A stretch of 47,362 nucleotides of DNA from an uncultured Geobacteraceae bacterium (GTDB taxonomy: Bacteria > Desulfobacterota > Desulfuromonadia > Geobacterales > Pseudopelobacteraceae), in assembly GCA_903876875.1 (NCBI GenBank), contig CAIRBT010000008.1, forward strand, positions 1 through 47,362, written 5' to 3'. Position numbers and translations under genes: made by a program. This document shows positions 25,214-35,431 of the stretch, piece after piece. The notes under the pieces were generated by a model. That model had not been told where the DNA came from and did no database searches. It was given only the letters and a program-made list of their open reading frames with translations. Position 1 is the stretch's first letter. Each line of letters opens with the position of its first letter.

Positions 25214-28200
25214 ATGTATAATGAATTGAATGGAAAAGGGTTTGTCACTCTCTGCACTGTTTCCGGTGTTATTGAAACTGTCACACAGAACGAATATGCG
25301 CCTGCCTTGCCATTGAGTGCCGGTACCGCACTTGAACTCTTTTTTGATGCGGACAGCAGAACCAAGGTTGGACTATTTCTCGATGAAGTCCGTTCAAAGG
25401 GGTCGGCGTTCGACTGGGAACTGGTCGCCTGTCTTGAGGAAGCGGTTGTTACCACGCTCCATTGTGCCGGTTTTCAGATGGATGATGGTTTGGTCGTTAT
25501 TGGAGCCAGTTCCCGTGATTCCGCCAATCACGTCATGGAAGAAATGTTGCGTCTCAATAACGAGCAAAGTAACCGGATGCGTATTCTCATGAAGGATGCC
25601 CAGACGGCATCCCGCAATGCGGAACGTGATAATTCCATTTATAATGATTTAACTCAGTTGAGTAACCAGCTGTCCACCATGCAGAGGGAACAGCTGAAGA
25701 AAAACCGTGAACTTGAACAGTTGAATCAAATGCTTCAGGAAAGTCATACTCTGTTGCGGGCTCTTTCCAAGCAGGTGCCCGGGATGATTTACCAGTATCG
25801 CCTTTACCCCGATGGTCATTCCAGTTTCCCCTACGCCAGTGATGCCATTACTGAACTGTTTGAAGTGTCTCCCGAAGAAGTGAGTAAGGACGCTGCGCCA
25901 CTCCTTGCAATGATGCATCCCCAAGATACCGAGGGGGTGACGCTTTCCATTGCCGGTTCGGCACGTACCCTTGAAGCATGGGAATATGAGTATCGGGTTG
26001 TGTTGCCGGTGCAGGGGATTCGCTGGCGTTACAGTTTCGCCCGGCCGGAAAAAATGGCCGATGGCAGTGTACTCTGGCATGGTTTCGTTAATGACGTTAC
26101 CGACCAGAAAAATCTCGAATATCAGTTAAGTGACTCCATACAGAAGGCCAGTAGAGCTGAAGCCCGCCTGGAACTGATTCTCAAAAGCACCGATCAGGGT
26201 ATCTACGGTATTGATGAACAGGGCTGTTTTACCTACATTAATAAGGCCGGTCTGAACATGCTTGGCTACAAAAACGATGAGATTGTCGGTGAGAATTCCC
26301 ACAAACTTATTCATCACAGTCGACTGGACGGCTCTGCTTATGCGGGGGATTGTTGCCCCATCTATCTGGCAAACAAGAGCGGTAGTCGCTGCAGTCTCGA
26401 TACCGAAGTGTTCTGGCGTAAGGATGGTAGCTCCTTATTTGTGGAGTATTCCACCTATCCCATTATCGAACAGGGGAGTGTACGTGGTTCGGTGGTTACT
26501 TTTTCCGATATAACCCGCCGCCGTCAGGCTGAGGAAGAGCTTGCCAACGCCCATAAGGAGACCCAGTCTTCCCATGACACTCTGGAAGCCATCGTGGAAA
26601 GCATGTCTGACTGGCTCTGGGAAGTGGATGCCAAGGGACGCTATAAATACTGTTCACCCCAGATAGAAAAACATCTTGGCTATACCCCCGCTGAAGTTAT
26701 TGGTACCTCTCCCTACGATTACCTGGTTGCGGAACATTCAGAACAGGTGGTTAAGCAGTTCACCGAAATTATTGATAATAAATTACGTATTATTAACGTG
26801 GAAAGCTGGAATATCAGTAAGGGGGGGCAGTCCGTACTCCTCTCAACCAACGGGGTACCGATCTTCGATGGCGACGGCGTTCTGACCGGTTACCGGGGGG
26901 TGAGTACCAATATTACCCGGCTTAAGGAGTATGAGCATGAGCTCCTTAAGCTGTCCCGTGCGGTAGAGCAGAGCCCGGTGTCACTGTTTATCACCAATCT
27001 TCAGGGGGAGATTGAGTTTGTTAATCCGAGGTTTTGTGAGCAAACCGGCTATTCGGCAGCAGAGGTTATCGGGAAAACGCCCTTTCTCCTGCAATCGGAA
27101 GAGACCGATCCGGCACTTTACCGCGAGTTATGGGATACGGTCACCGCTGGCAAAACCTGGCATGGTGAACTGGTCAGTAAACGTAAGGACGGCACTCTGT
27201 TCTGGGAACATTCCTCTACCTCACCGCTCCGCAATGATGAGGGGAAAGTCATTCACTATCTGACCTCCGGTGAGGATATTACTGATAAGAAAAAGCTTAT
27301 TGATGAACTGCATGATGCCAAGGAGCGCGCTGAATCGGCCACACGTGCCAAGAGTACCTTCCTGTCATCAATGAGCCATGAGATACGTACGCCGATGAAC
27401 GGCGTTATCGGTATGACCAGTCTCTTGACGGAAACTGAATTAAATTCCGAACAACGTGACTTTACTGAAGCGATACGCAAGAGTGGGGAAAACCTGCTGG
27501 AACTGATTAATGATATCCTTGATTTCTCCAAGATCGAAGCGGGTAAGCTGGATCTGGAAATACTTGATTTTGATCTCTGCACCATGATGGAAGACACGGC
27601 CGAACTGCTGTCGATGCGTTCTGCTGAAAAGGGGCTCGAGCTGGTCTGCTCCATAGATCCGGCAATTCCGGCCGGTTTACGGGGGGATGCCGGCAGGGTC
27701 AGGCAGATTATTACCAACCTTGCTGGTAATGCCATTAAGTTTACACTTGAGGGTGAAATCGTTTTGAGAGCAACCTGTCAAGAGGTTCAGGACGCTTCCG
27801 TGACGGTTCTCTTTGAAGTGAGCGATACCGGCATCGGCATTCCGTCGGATCGCCTTGAGGCGGTGTTCGCTCCCTTTACCCAGGCGGAAGGGTCTACTAC
27901 CCGTAAATTTGGCGGTACCGGCTTGGGTCTTGCTATTTGTAAGCAGCTTGCCGAAATAATGGGGGGAACTATTGGTGTTACCAGTGACTACGGTTCCGGC
28001 TCCACCTTTTACTTCACCGTATGCTTTGCCCGGGGTGACCAGAAGTCCACCCCGGTGGAACGACCCGTTGACCTGGCCGGCTGTCGGGTGCTGGTTGTCG
28101 ATGACAACAGTATCTGCCGTAGCCAATTGACGACCCGTCTTGAACAGTGGGGCTGTCAGATAGGGGGTGCTGCCGATGGTGAACAGGGGTTGGTGCTCCT

Positions 28201-28897
28201 CACGGAAGCGGTTGCCGCCGGTTATCCCTTTCAGGTGGCTCTGATCGATCAGAGAATGGCTGGCATGGATGGTCTTGAGGTGGGGCGCCGTATCAAAAAC
28301 AACCCTGCTCTGGACGCCACCCGTCTGGTGCTCATTACCGATTTCGGACAAAGTCGCAACAAGGCGATACTGGATGAAATTGCCTGTGTCGGCTATCTGA
28401 CCAAACCGGTGCGTCGCTCGCGCCTCTCCGATGTCATATCCCTCGCCTTAGGTAAGCTTGTCGTGGCGGAGGAGGTCGTACCCGTGACCGCGGCTCAGAC
28501 CGTCTCCGCGAATCTATCAATTCGTTTGCTGCTTGCAGAAGATAATATTATCAACCAGAAAGTCGCCCAGAAAACCCTTCAGAATCTGGGTTACACTGTT
28601 GATGTGGTGTCAAATGGACGGGAAGCGGTTCATGCACTGGAACATACTCATTATGATCTGGTGCTGATGGATTGTCAGATGCCGGAAATGGATGGCTTTG
28701 AGGCGACAGCCGCCATTCGTGCTCCAGACTCAAAGGTCCTGAACCGGCGGATACCGGTTATTGCCATGACCGCCAACGCCATGGCAGAGGACCGGGACAA
28801 CTGTCTGCAGGCCGGTATGGACGACTATATGTCGAAGCCGGTTAAAAAGGATCTAATTGCAGGAATATTGACTAAATGGCTGGTATCGACTCTCTGA
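25214..28897 (+). CDS. Cytoplasmic hybrid histidine kinase with five PAS-type domains and two receivers
   Basis: A 1227-residue soluble kinase with no membrane helix. An N-terminal PAS-like domain (1-110) leads into a coiled coil (about 112-182). Four more PAS domains follow (about 190-300, 315-438, 455-570, 578-695). HisKA has His722 in SHEIRTPMN; HATPase has DTGIGIP and GGTGLGL. Two receivers follow, with Asp1012 (LIDQRM) and Asp1153 (LMDCQMP). The PAS-like start joined to a coiled coil is a common form of kinases next to B12-binding proteins. Placed 25 bases after the CarH-like gene, it is the likely reader of that sensor. No HPt domain is present, so phosphate must leave through another protein. 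The next kinase is a clear relative. Confidence 0.92.
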   Translation: MYNELNGKGFVTLCTVSGVIETVTQNEYAPALPLSAGTALELFFDADSRTKVGLFLDEVRSKGSAFDWELVACLEEAVVTTLHCAGFQMDDGLVVIGASSRDSANHVMEEMLRLNNEQSNRMRILMKDAQTASRNAERDNSIYNDLTQLSNQLSTMQREQLKKNRELEQLNQMLQESHTLLRALSKQVPGMIYQYRLYPDGHSSFPYASDAITELFEVSPEEVSKDAAPLLAMMHPQDTEGVTLSIAGSARTLEAWEYEYRVVLPVQGIRWRYSFARPEKMADGSVLWHGFVNDVTDQKNLEYQLSDSIQKASRAEARLELILKSTDQGIYGIDEQGCFTYINKAGLNMLGYKNDEIVGENSHKLIHHSRLDGSAYAGDCCPIYLANKSGSRCSLDTEVFWRKDGSSLFVEYSTYPIIEQGSVRGSVVTFSDITRRRQAEEELANAHKETQSSHDTLEAIVESMSDWLWEVDAKGRYKYCSPQIEKHLGYTPAEVIGTSPYDYLVAEHSEQVVKQFTEIIDNKLRIINVESWNISKGGQSVLLSTNGVPIFDGDGVLTGYRGVSTNITRLKEYEHELLKLSRAVEQSPVSLFITNLQGEIEFVNPRFCEQTGYSAAEVIGKTPFLLQSEETDPALYRELWDTVTAGKTWHGELVSKRKDGTLFWEHSSTSPLRNDEGKVIHYLTSGEDITDKKKLIDELHDAKERAESATRAKSTFLSSMSHEIRTPMNGVIGMTSLLTETELNSEQRDFTEAIRKSGENLLELINDILDFSKIEAGKLDLEILDFDLCTMMEDTAELLSMRSAEKGLELVCSIDPAIPAGLRGDAGRVRQIITNLAGNAIKFTLEGEIVLRATCQEVQDASVTVLFEVSDTGIGIPSDRLEAVFAPFTQAEGSTTRKFGGTGLGLAICKQLAEIMGGTIGVTSDYGSGSTFYFTVCFARGDQKSTPVERPVDLAGCRVLVVDDNSICRSQLTTRLEQWGCQIGGAADGEQGLVLLTEAVAAGYPFQVALIDQRMAGMDGLEVGRRIKNNPALDATRLVLITDFGQSRNKAILDEIACVGYLTKPVRRSRLSDVISLALGKLVVAEEVVPVTAAQTVSANLSIRLLLAEDNIINQKVAQKTLQNLGYTVDVVSNGREAVHALEHTHYDLVLMDCQMPEMDGFEATAAIRAPDSKVLNRRIPVIAMTANAMAEDRDNCLQAGMDDYMSKPVKKDLIAGILTKWLVSTL

Positions 28898-28931
28898 TGT
28901 ACTCTTATCTTGTAGCAGGAGACTCAATCCG

Positions 28932-31900
28932 GTGAAAAGCGCACTGCGTGATAAAGACTATCTGCAAAAACTTGTTATACTCTATGTGGAGGATAATGAA
29001 GAGCTGTTTAAAACTGCAGTGTACTTCCTCTCTGAGCTCTGTGGCACACTGCTGACGGCACGTGACGGTACGGAAGGTCTGGCGGTCTATCACGCCCGCC
29101 ACCCGGATCTTATCATAACGGATATTCTGATGCCGGTTATGGATGGCTTGGTGATGGCAGCGGAGATCAGGAAACTGGATAAAACAGTTCCGATTATTGC
29201 CCTGACCGCCCTTGAAAATACTGATTATCTGATGCGTGCCATCAACATCGGTTTCAATAAGTATGTCACGAAGCCGGTTAACTACCCCCATCTTGCCGAA
29301 ATTCTTGTCGAGTATGCCCATCGTTTTCGGGTTGAGCGCCAGTTTCAAGAGAGCGAACAACGTTTTCAGCAACTGTTTGACAATTCTGCCGATGGAAATT
29401 TGTTGATATGTGACGGCGTCTTTATTGACTGCAACCGAACTGCCGAACGGATGTTTCATGTAGGACGACACCAGATTTGCGGTAAAAGCTGTGCCGAATT
29501 TTCACCGGAGTTTCAGCCCGACGGTAGCGTGTCCCGTGAAGCTATGGCCGAGCATAGTGCGAGAGCGGTGCTCCAGGGTAGTACTTCTTTTGAATGGGTA
29601 CATGAAAGATCCGATGGCAGTTGCATCTGGACAGATATTTCCTTAAGTGCCATTACCATGCAGGGAAAGCAGATTCTCTTTAGCAGTCTACGCGATATTA
29701 CAAAGCGTAAACAACTTGAATTTAAGATTAAGTCTATTACCGACACGGTTTCTGATGCCATAATTATTTTGGGTGACCATGGTGAAATCGAGTTTGTCAA
29801 CCCGGCAGCGGTTGACGTGTTTGGCTATGAAACCCAGGAAATGCTCGGTAAAAACCTTCACAATCTGTTGACTCCTCCCCGTTATCACGCTGAAAGCTCT
29901 GATGCTCTGGCTCTTTTTAAAATCAATGGGACCGGGCAGGCCATGGGAAAAACCCTGGAACTGGCCGCGCTTCGGAAAGATGGTCAGGAGATCATCATAG
30001 AGCTCACGCTGTCGGCCAATCAGCAAGAGGGGGAGTGGTACGCAATTGGTGTTATTCGTAACATCACCGAACGGCACCGATCCGTTGAAGAATTGAAACG
30101 AGCCCATGAAGAAATCCTCAAAACCAATAACATCCTCGATGGCATACTTGAAAATATGTCGGATTGGGCCTGGGAGGTGGATGCACAAGGGCGCTACACC
30201 TTCTGCTCTGACCATGTGATAGACCACCTTGGCTATACCCCACAGGAGCTGCTGGGGAAAAGCCCCTTTGATCTTATGTCACCGGAAGAGTCCGCACGGG
30301 TGTCTCTGTTGTTTTCTGATATCTGGCGTGCCAAATCGGGCTTTAATGATCTTGAAAACTGGAATATCAGCAAGGATGGTCAGCTGGTTCTCCTCTCATC
30401 CAATGGCGTGCCGATTCTCGCTGAAAATGGGGATCTCATCGGCTATCGTGGTGTTGATAAAAACATCACTACCATCCATTTCTACGAGATTAAACTGCGT
30501 AAACTATCCCGTGCTATTGATCAATGCACAGTAGCGGTGATTATTACCGATTGCGATGGAATCGTAGAATTTGTTAATCCCTACTTCACCGCAACCTGTG
30601 GCTACAGTGCCGAGGAAGCCATTGGCAGTTCCCTCCGCATACTGAAGTCCGGTTTGACCCCTCCTGAAACCTATGAAAAGCTCTGGTCAACGATAAAGTC
30701 AGGGCAGACATGGGAAGGAGAGCTCATCAACAAACATAAAGATGGTTCGTTGTTTAATGAACAAGCAATTATTTCCCCCATTCGTGATGAACAGGGGAAT
30801 ATCAGCCATTTTGTTGCTATTAAGGAGGATGTTACCGCGCGTCACCGGATGGCAGCCGATCTACTGCGGGCCAAGGAGCAGGCCGAAGAGGGGAGCAGGG
30901 CAAAAAGTGAATTCCTTGCCACCATCAGCCATGAAATGCGCACACCGATGAATGGTGTGATCGGTATGATCCAGATTCTTCTTGATACAGAACTGACCGA
31001 AGATCAACGGGAGTATGTGGACATTTCCCGCAAATGCAGCGATCATATGATGAGTATTATTGAAGATATCTTTGATTACTCTGATATTAAGAAGTTTAAA
31101 CTTAATCAGAAGGTGGTCGGCTTTAACCTGCGCACTCTGGTTCTGGACACCATTCAGATGCAGTCTGGCGCAGCTCAGGAAAAGGGGCTCCAGCTCACAT
31201 ACGCTATTAATCCTGAGGTGCCGTTTCGTCTCAAGGGTGACCCCAAACTGTTGTGTCAGATCATCACAAACCTGCTCAGTAACGCCATTAAGTTCACGGC
31301 TTTCGGGCAGATTGAGGTGAGTGTCCGGGTACAGATTGACCAAATGGGGGTGGTTGTTCTCCGTTTTGAAGTGAAAGATACCGGCATCGGTATTGCGGAT
31401 GTGGCTCTCCAGAGGGTTTTTGAACCGTTTACCCAGGGAGATAGTTCCTCTACCCGCAGGTATGAGGGGATGGGGATGGGGCTTGCCATCTGCCGTCATA
31501 TTGCCTACCTCATGGGGGGTGATATCGGGGTGAGTAGTGAGGAAGGGGTCGGTTCCACATTCTGGTTTTCCGCCATGTTTGAACGGGATGTCGAAACGGA
31601 AGAGATAGATAACCCGGAGCAGAGTGTTACCACCGGTGAAATATCACTGGCCGTTCCTTCCGTACAGCCACCGGTGACAGCGGTTCCCGTTGTGACCCCG
31701 GTCTCTTCGGCAGTGCGTATTCTGCTTGTTGAAGATAATGTCATTAATCAAAAAGTTGCTTTGAACCTTTTAAGCAAGATAGGGTACAACACTGACGTTG
31801 TTGAAAACGGTCTGGCTGCGGTGAACGCCCTTCGATCAGTCAATTATGATCTTGTCCTCATGGATTGCCTTATGCCGGTCATGGGGGGGCTGGAGGCGAC

Positions 31901-32093
31901 CGGTGTTATTCGGGATCCTGCCTCGGCAGTTATCAACCATCGGGTGCCGATTGTCGCCGTTACTGCCAATGTCCTTGACAATGATCGTGAATGCTGTCTC
32001 AATGCCGGTATGGATGACTATTTGTCAAAACCACTTAAAAAAGACATATTAAATAATACTCTTGAAAAATGGTTGAAACAGAATGTAGAATGA
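28932..32093 (+). CDS. Hybrid histidine kinase with N-terminal receiver, PAS domains and C-terminal receiver
   Basis: A 1053-residue soluble kinase: receiver (about 12-128, Asp64 in ITDILMP), four PAS-type domains (about 140-258, 265-383, 400-515, 522-640), HisKA with His667 in SHEMRTPMN, HATPase, and receiver (Asp978 in LMDCLMP). GTG start 28932 is supported by AGGAGA nine bases before. The D-box is normal (DTGIGI), but the G2 box reads EGMGMGL rather than GGTGLGL. The N-terminal receiver means it can be an acceptor from the preceding kinase, 34 bases upstream, with which it shares strongly similar PAS segments (DW-WEVDA-GRY-CS), suggesting tandem duplication. Together with the next response regulator this forms a branched phosphorelay. 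Confidence 0.92.
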   Translation: MKSALRDKDYLQKLVILYVEDNEELFKTAVYFLSELCGTLLTARDGTEGLAVYHARHPDLIITDILMPVMDGLVMAAEIRKLDKTVPIIALTALENTDYLMRAINIGFNKYVTKPVNYPHLAEILVEYAHRFRVERQFQESEQRFQQLFDNSADGNLLICDGVFIDCNRTAERMFHVGRHQICGKSCAEFSPEFQPDGSVSREAMAEHSARAVLQGSTSFEWVHERSDGSCIWTDISLSAITMQGKQILFSSLRDITKRKQLEFKIKSITDTVSDAIIILGDHGEIEFVNPAAVDVFGYETQEMLGKNLHNLLTPPRYHAESSDALALFKINGTGQAMGKTLELAALRKDGQEIIIELTLSANQQEGEWYAIGVIRNITERHRSVEELKRAHEEILKTNNILDGILENMSDWAWEVDAQGRYTFCSDHVIDHLGYTPQELLGKSPFDLMSPEESARVSLLFSDIWRAKSGFNDLENWNISKDGQLVLLSSNGVPILAENGDLIGYRGVDKNITTIHFYEIKLRKLSRAIDQCTVAVIITDCDGIVEFVNPYFTATCGYSAEEAIGSSLRILKSGLTPPETYEKLWSTIKSGQTWEGELINKHKDGSLFNEQAIISPIRDEQGNISHFVAIKEDVTARHRMAADLLRAKEQAEEGSRAKSEFLATISHEMRTPMNGVIGMIQILLDTELTEDQREYVDISRKCSDHMMSIIEDIFDYSDIKKFKLNQKVVGFNLRTLVLDTIQMQSGAAQEKGLQLTYAINPEVPFRLKGDPKLLCQIITNLLSNAIKFTAFGQIEVSVRVQIDQMGVVVLRFEVKDTGIGIADVALQRVFEPFTQGDSSSTRRYEGMGMGLAICRHIAYLMGGDIGVSSEEGVGSTFWFSAMFERDVETEEIDNPEQSVTTGEISLAVPSVQPPVTAVPVVTPVSSAVRILLVEDNVINQKVALNLLSKIGYNTDVVENGLAAVNALRSVNYDLVLMDCLMPVMGGLEATGVIRDPASAVINHRVPIVAVTANVLDNDRECCLNAGMDDYLSKPLKKDILNNTLEKWLKQNVE

Positions 32094-32180
32094 TATCTGG
32101 TTATGGTGTGGCAGCCAATCAGCATTGTCTGCAGTGCAGTGTTACGCAGATGAACAGTCGATTATTTGGAGTTACGTGAA

Positions 32181-32546
32181 ATGAAAATCCTCGCTATTGA
32201 TGACTCAAAAATGATTTGCAGCATGTTGAAAAACGTTCTGTCGGGTGCCGGCCATGATGTCACGACGGCGGGGGACGGCAAACAGGCCATGGAACTGGCT
32301 CGTGCTACCATATTTGATCTCATCGTTACCGATGTCAATATGCCCGAAATTAACGGTATTGATCTGGCAATGATTCTGAGAGCCACCGATGACTACCGGA
32401 ATACGCCGATTATTTTTCTGACGACCGAAACCAAGGAAGAGTTAAAGTCGCGGGGAACGGAAATGGAAGGAACAGCCTGGATTACGAAACCTTTTAGTCC
32501 GGTGACTTTGTTATCACTTTTTGACGCGGTTCAGAAGGGGAGCTAA
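32181..32546 (+). CDS. CheY-like single-domain response regulator
   Basis: A 121-residue receiver domain and nothing else. The acidic pair Asp7-Asp8 (AIDDSK), phospho-acceptor Asp51 (VTDVNMP), Thr in FLTTET and Lys in ITKPFSP are all present. ATG 32181 follows GGAG nine bases upstream; the in-frame TTG at 32166 overlaps that site. It lies 87 bases after the hybrid kinase and probably takes its phosphate, then acts by protein contact, as it has no DNA-binding part. It could be a chemotaxis CheY, but the neighbouring kinases lack CheA features. Confidence 0.92.
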   Translation: MKILAIDDSKMICSMLKNVLSGAGHDVTTAGDGKQAMELARATIFDLIVTDVNMPEINGIDLAMILRATDDYRNTPIIFLTTETKEELKSRGTEMEGTAWITKPFSPVTLLSLFDAVQKGS

Positions 32547-32651
32547 TTGTGCACCGTTTCCCCTCTCCCGACCTCCTCCCGCTGGGTGGAGGAGTAACAT
32601 CACACTGACCTTCGATACTAAGGCCACCTTTGCCTTTACCCCGAACCTCCC

Positions 32652-32909
32652 TTACAGCTCTTTTTTGCCCCCATTGAGATAGGTATCACGTTCCGGTGAC
32701 TGTTCCGGCAATGTTTTAAGCACCACGGAATCGGCGGAAATAATGAGTCGTTCCAGCAACTCTTTTTTGGTGAAATTGCAGTGGATGGCCAGTCGCTCCA
32801 GGGCACGGTAACTGCTGCTACTGATCCAGGTATTGAGACGATTGTCACCGTCCCCTTCTTTACGTCTGGCCCGATAGGCCGCCTGTCGCTCCGCCGCTGT
32901 CTTTGCCAT
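32652..32909 (-). CDS. Small basic protein with ribbon-helix-helix-like core
   Basis: About 85 residues from ATG 32909, eight bases after AAGGAG; an upstream GTG overlaps that site. The N-terminus is helical and basic (AAERQAAYRARRKEGDG). Then RLNTWISSSSYRALERLAIHC followed by TKKELLERLI gives the strand-helix-helix rhythm of MetJ/Arc-type DNA-binding proteins. The A-E-R-Q-x-x-Y-R-x-R-R start is common in small plasmid and accessory regulators. I infer a DNA-binding autoregulator. It stands 32 bases after the CheX-kinase gene on the same strand, probably in its transcript. No partner toxin is visible. Confidence 0.6.
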   Translation of the reverse strand: MAKTAAERQAAYRARRKEGDGDNRLNTWISSSSYRALERLAIHCNFTKKELLERLIISADSVVLKTLPEQSPERDTYLNGGKKEL

Positions 32910-32941
32910 GGCTGTCACTCCTTATCGGTTTTGAATAGAAA

Positions 32942-35194
32942 CTATTTATTGCCCGACAGCGGCAAGCTAACGGTAAATGTCGTTCCGACGCCGACCTTGC
33001 TATCGACATGAATTTCACCCTGATGCTTTTTAATAATGTCGTAGCAGATAGAAAGACCAAGGCCGGTACCTTTGCCAACATCTTTGGTCGTAAAGAACGG
33101 GTCAAATATTTTTCCCAGCACATCTTCGGGGATACCCTTGCCGGTGTCAGTGATTGTCAATATGGCAAGATCGCCGCTCTGACGGGTATTGACGGTAATA
33201 ACACCATGTTGTTCCATGGCGTGTGCCGCATTGACCAGAACGTTGGTAATAACCTGATTGATCTGCTGTGGATGGCAATATAAGCCGGGCAGTTCTCCCA
33301 GTTCAAGATTAAGTTCGGCAACATATTTCAGTTCATTAATGACGATGTTAATAGTGCTGCGAACCAGTTGGTTGAGATCCGCCTCCTGCATTTCGTTACT
33401 GCCGGGACGGGCAAAATCCTTCAGATCAAGTACGATACGCTTGATTCTTTCTGCTCCATCGGTTGACTCTGCAAGGAGTGACGGCAGGTCATCGAGAATA
33501 TAATCCACATCCAGATCGGAGCGCAGTTCGCTCAGGAATGCCCGCTCCGTATCGGAAAGGGAGGTCAGGGTGTTGTCAACCGCCTGATTGTAGCGACTGA
33601 TGGCATCTGCATAACCCTTCAGACAATTAAGATTTCCCATGATAAAGCCCATTGGATTATTAATTTCATGGGCAACACCGGCGGCAAGTTGGCCGATTGA
33701 CGCCAGTTTATCCTGCTGAATCATACGCTTGTCTTTTTCTCGGTTTTTGGCAATTTCCTCTGCCACGCGCTGTTCCAACTGTTCATTCATTTGGCGCAGT
33801 TCCGCTTCATACCGTTTCAATTCACTGATGTCACGCATAATACCGACAGCGTGCCATTCACCATTAATGGAAACGGAGGCAAGGGAGAGTGCGACCTCTA
33901 TTTCTCTGCCGTCCTTACAGAGGGCGTTAAGTTCAAGTACTTTTCCCACCACCGCGCCCTGTCCGGTCGAGCGAAAATGGGGCAGGGCAGCCTGGAAGTC
34001 GGAGTGATACTGTTCGGCGGCAATAAAAGAGTGCAGATTTTTACCGATCGCCTCTTCTCCGGTGAAGCCGAGCAGCTTGACAGCTGAGGGATTCCAGAAG
34101 GTAATTACCCCGTGGTGATTCATCATCAAAATGGCGTCATGGGCAGAATCGGTGATGCAGCGTAACCGCTCTTCACTGGCAGCAATCGCCTGTCGGGAAT
34201 CAAAAAGTGCCTTTTCGGCTTTCTTTCGATCAGAAATATCGAGGCTTGTTCCGGCAATGCGTAGGGGAGTGCCGTCAGTATCCCGTTCCACAACCTTGCC
34301 CCGGGTAAGAAACCAGATGTATTCGCCGTCATTGGTTCGCATACGGTGTTCACTCTCAAACCGCACGCTTTTACCAGAGAGATGGTTCTGGAGTTCTTCC
34401 ATGAAGAGTGTCCACTCATCGCCCGGCATAAGAGCCTGCCAGGTGGTTATATCAGGAAGCAGATCTGCCGTTGAATAGCCGATCATGGCGGCCCACTCGT
34501 TGCTGTAGCTGGCCATATTGTTGTTCAGGTGCCAATCCCACATCCCCAGACCTCCCCCCTCAAGGGCCAGGCTCAACCACTCCCGTTTATTGCGCAGCTC
34601 TGTTGCTGCCGCATGGAGCAGGCTGTTGCGTTCAGCGGTCAGTGAGATATACATCTCCTGCTTTTCAATAATAAAGGTGATGGTCACCGTCTTATGGAGT
34701 TTTGCGTAGGAAAGTAAATAGTGGGAGCCGGAAATGACACTGGGGGTAGAAAGCTGGATGTCAAGTCCACCGGCTGAAAGTGTCTGCTTAATATTACCGG
34801 CCAACACACTTGCCAGTTCTCCCATGGCATCGGTCATCCCCTCGTACTCTTCGATGCCATCGACCCCGGTCATGCGGGTTGTCAGTAGAGAAGCCAGTTG
34901 GGCGGGGCAGTGAATAAAAACCGAGCCGGTGTAGGTGCCAGCAAAGTTAACCGACGCCGACGTGAAATTGGTAAAGGTAGCCGGCGGCTCCAGACAAGAA
35001 TCTGTCGATTCGGGGATGAAATCGGTCATCGCTTCAATGAGCCAGCGTGAAATCCGAGCCAGATAGGATGAAACGACTTCCTGAAAGGACAGGTTTTCGG
35101 CACTATTGTCTGCGGTAGATTCACAGAAAAAAGATTTGAGTGCGTGGACGAGGGGCTGCATTTCTCCAGCAGATTGTTCGGTAGTTGTATTCAT
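32942..35194 (-). CDS. Sensor histidine kinase with N-terminal CheX-like domain
   Basis: A 750-residue soluble kinase. Residues about 35-190 resemble CheX, the CheY-P phosphatase of chemotaxis: [14 protein letters not shown], then [18 protein letters not shown], then LSTPSVISG. The catalytic E-x-x-N appears as Glu126-Leu-Ala-Ser129, so the asparagine is replaced. Two PAS domains (about 205-325 and 340-460), a short coiled coil, HisKA with His509 ([11 protein letters not shown]) and HATPase ([15 protein letters not shown]) follow. There is no receiver. The CheX part may act as a dimerisation or response-regulator docking module rather than a phosphatase. The gene starts a minus-strand unit with the small ribbon-helix-helix-like gene. 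Partner response regulator unknown. Confidence 0.9.
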   Translation of the reverse strand: MNTTTEQSAGEMQPLVHALKSFFCESTADNSAENLSFQEVVSSYLARISRWLIEAMTDFIPESTDSCLEPPATFTNFTSASVNFAGTYTGSVFIHCPAQLASLLTTRMTGVDGIEEYEGMTDAMGELASVLAGNIKQTLSAGGLDIQLSTPSVISGSHYLLSYAKLHKTVTITFIIEKQEMYISLTAERNSLLHAAATELRNKREWLSLALEGGGLGMWDWHLNNNMASYSNEWAAMIGYSTADLLPDITTWQALMPGDEWTLFMEELQNHLSGKSVRFESEHRMRTNDGEYIWFLTRGKVVERDTDGTPLRIAGTSLDISDRKKAEKALFDSRQAIAASEERLRCITDSAHDAILMMNHHGVITFWNPSAVKLLGFTGEEAIGKNLHSFIAAEQYHSDFQAALPHFRSTGQGAVVGKVLELNALCKDGREIEVALSLASVSINGEWHAVGIMRDISELKRYEAELRQMNEQLEQRVAEEIAKNREKDKRMIQQDKLASIGQLAAGVAHEINNPMGFIMGNLNCLKGYADAISRYNQAVDNTLTSLSDTERAFLSELRSDLDVDYILDDLPSLLAESTDGAERIKRIVLDLKDFARPGSNEMQEADLNQLVRSTINIVINELKYVAELNLELGELPGLYCHPQQINQVITNVLVNAAHAMEQHGVITVNTRQSGDLAILTITDTGKGIPEDVLGKIFDPFFTTKDVGKGTGLGLSICYDIIKKHQGEIHVDSKVGVGTTFTVSLPLSGNK

Positions 35195-35431
35195 ACGTCC
35201 ATTTAAAAGGGGGAAACGTCAGTATTTCTCGTCACCCACTTTTCCTCCTGAGAATTATCCACCGTTATCTTTAGATACTCATTGCAAGTTATTTGCATGA
35301 ATATATCAAATTTTTTTAGTAAAGTATACGGGGAGAATTGTCAGATTAATTCTTACATAAAATAAATATGCTGTAGGAGTAGGGGAAGACTGGAGGAATT
35401 TGGGGGGACGACACTGCCAGTTACCATCTCC

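Noticed and set aside
27677-28351. 224-codon open frame antisense to the hybrid kinase
   Set aside because: Opposite conserved HATPase/receiver coding sequence; low-complexity translation with no family features.
32652-32909. Considered as antitoxin of a toxin-antitoxin pair
   Set aside because: No small toxin-like gene lies next to it; the neighbour is a large kinase.
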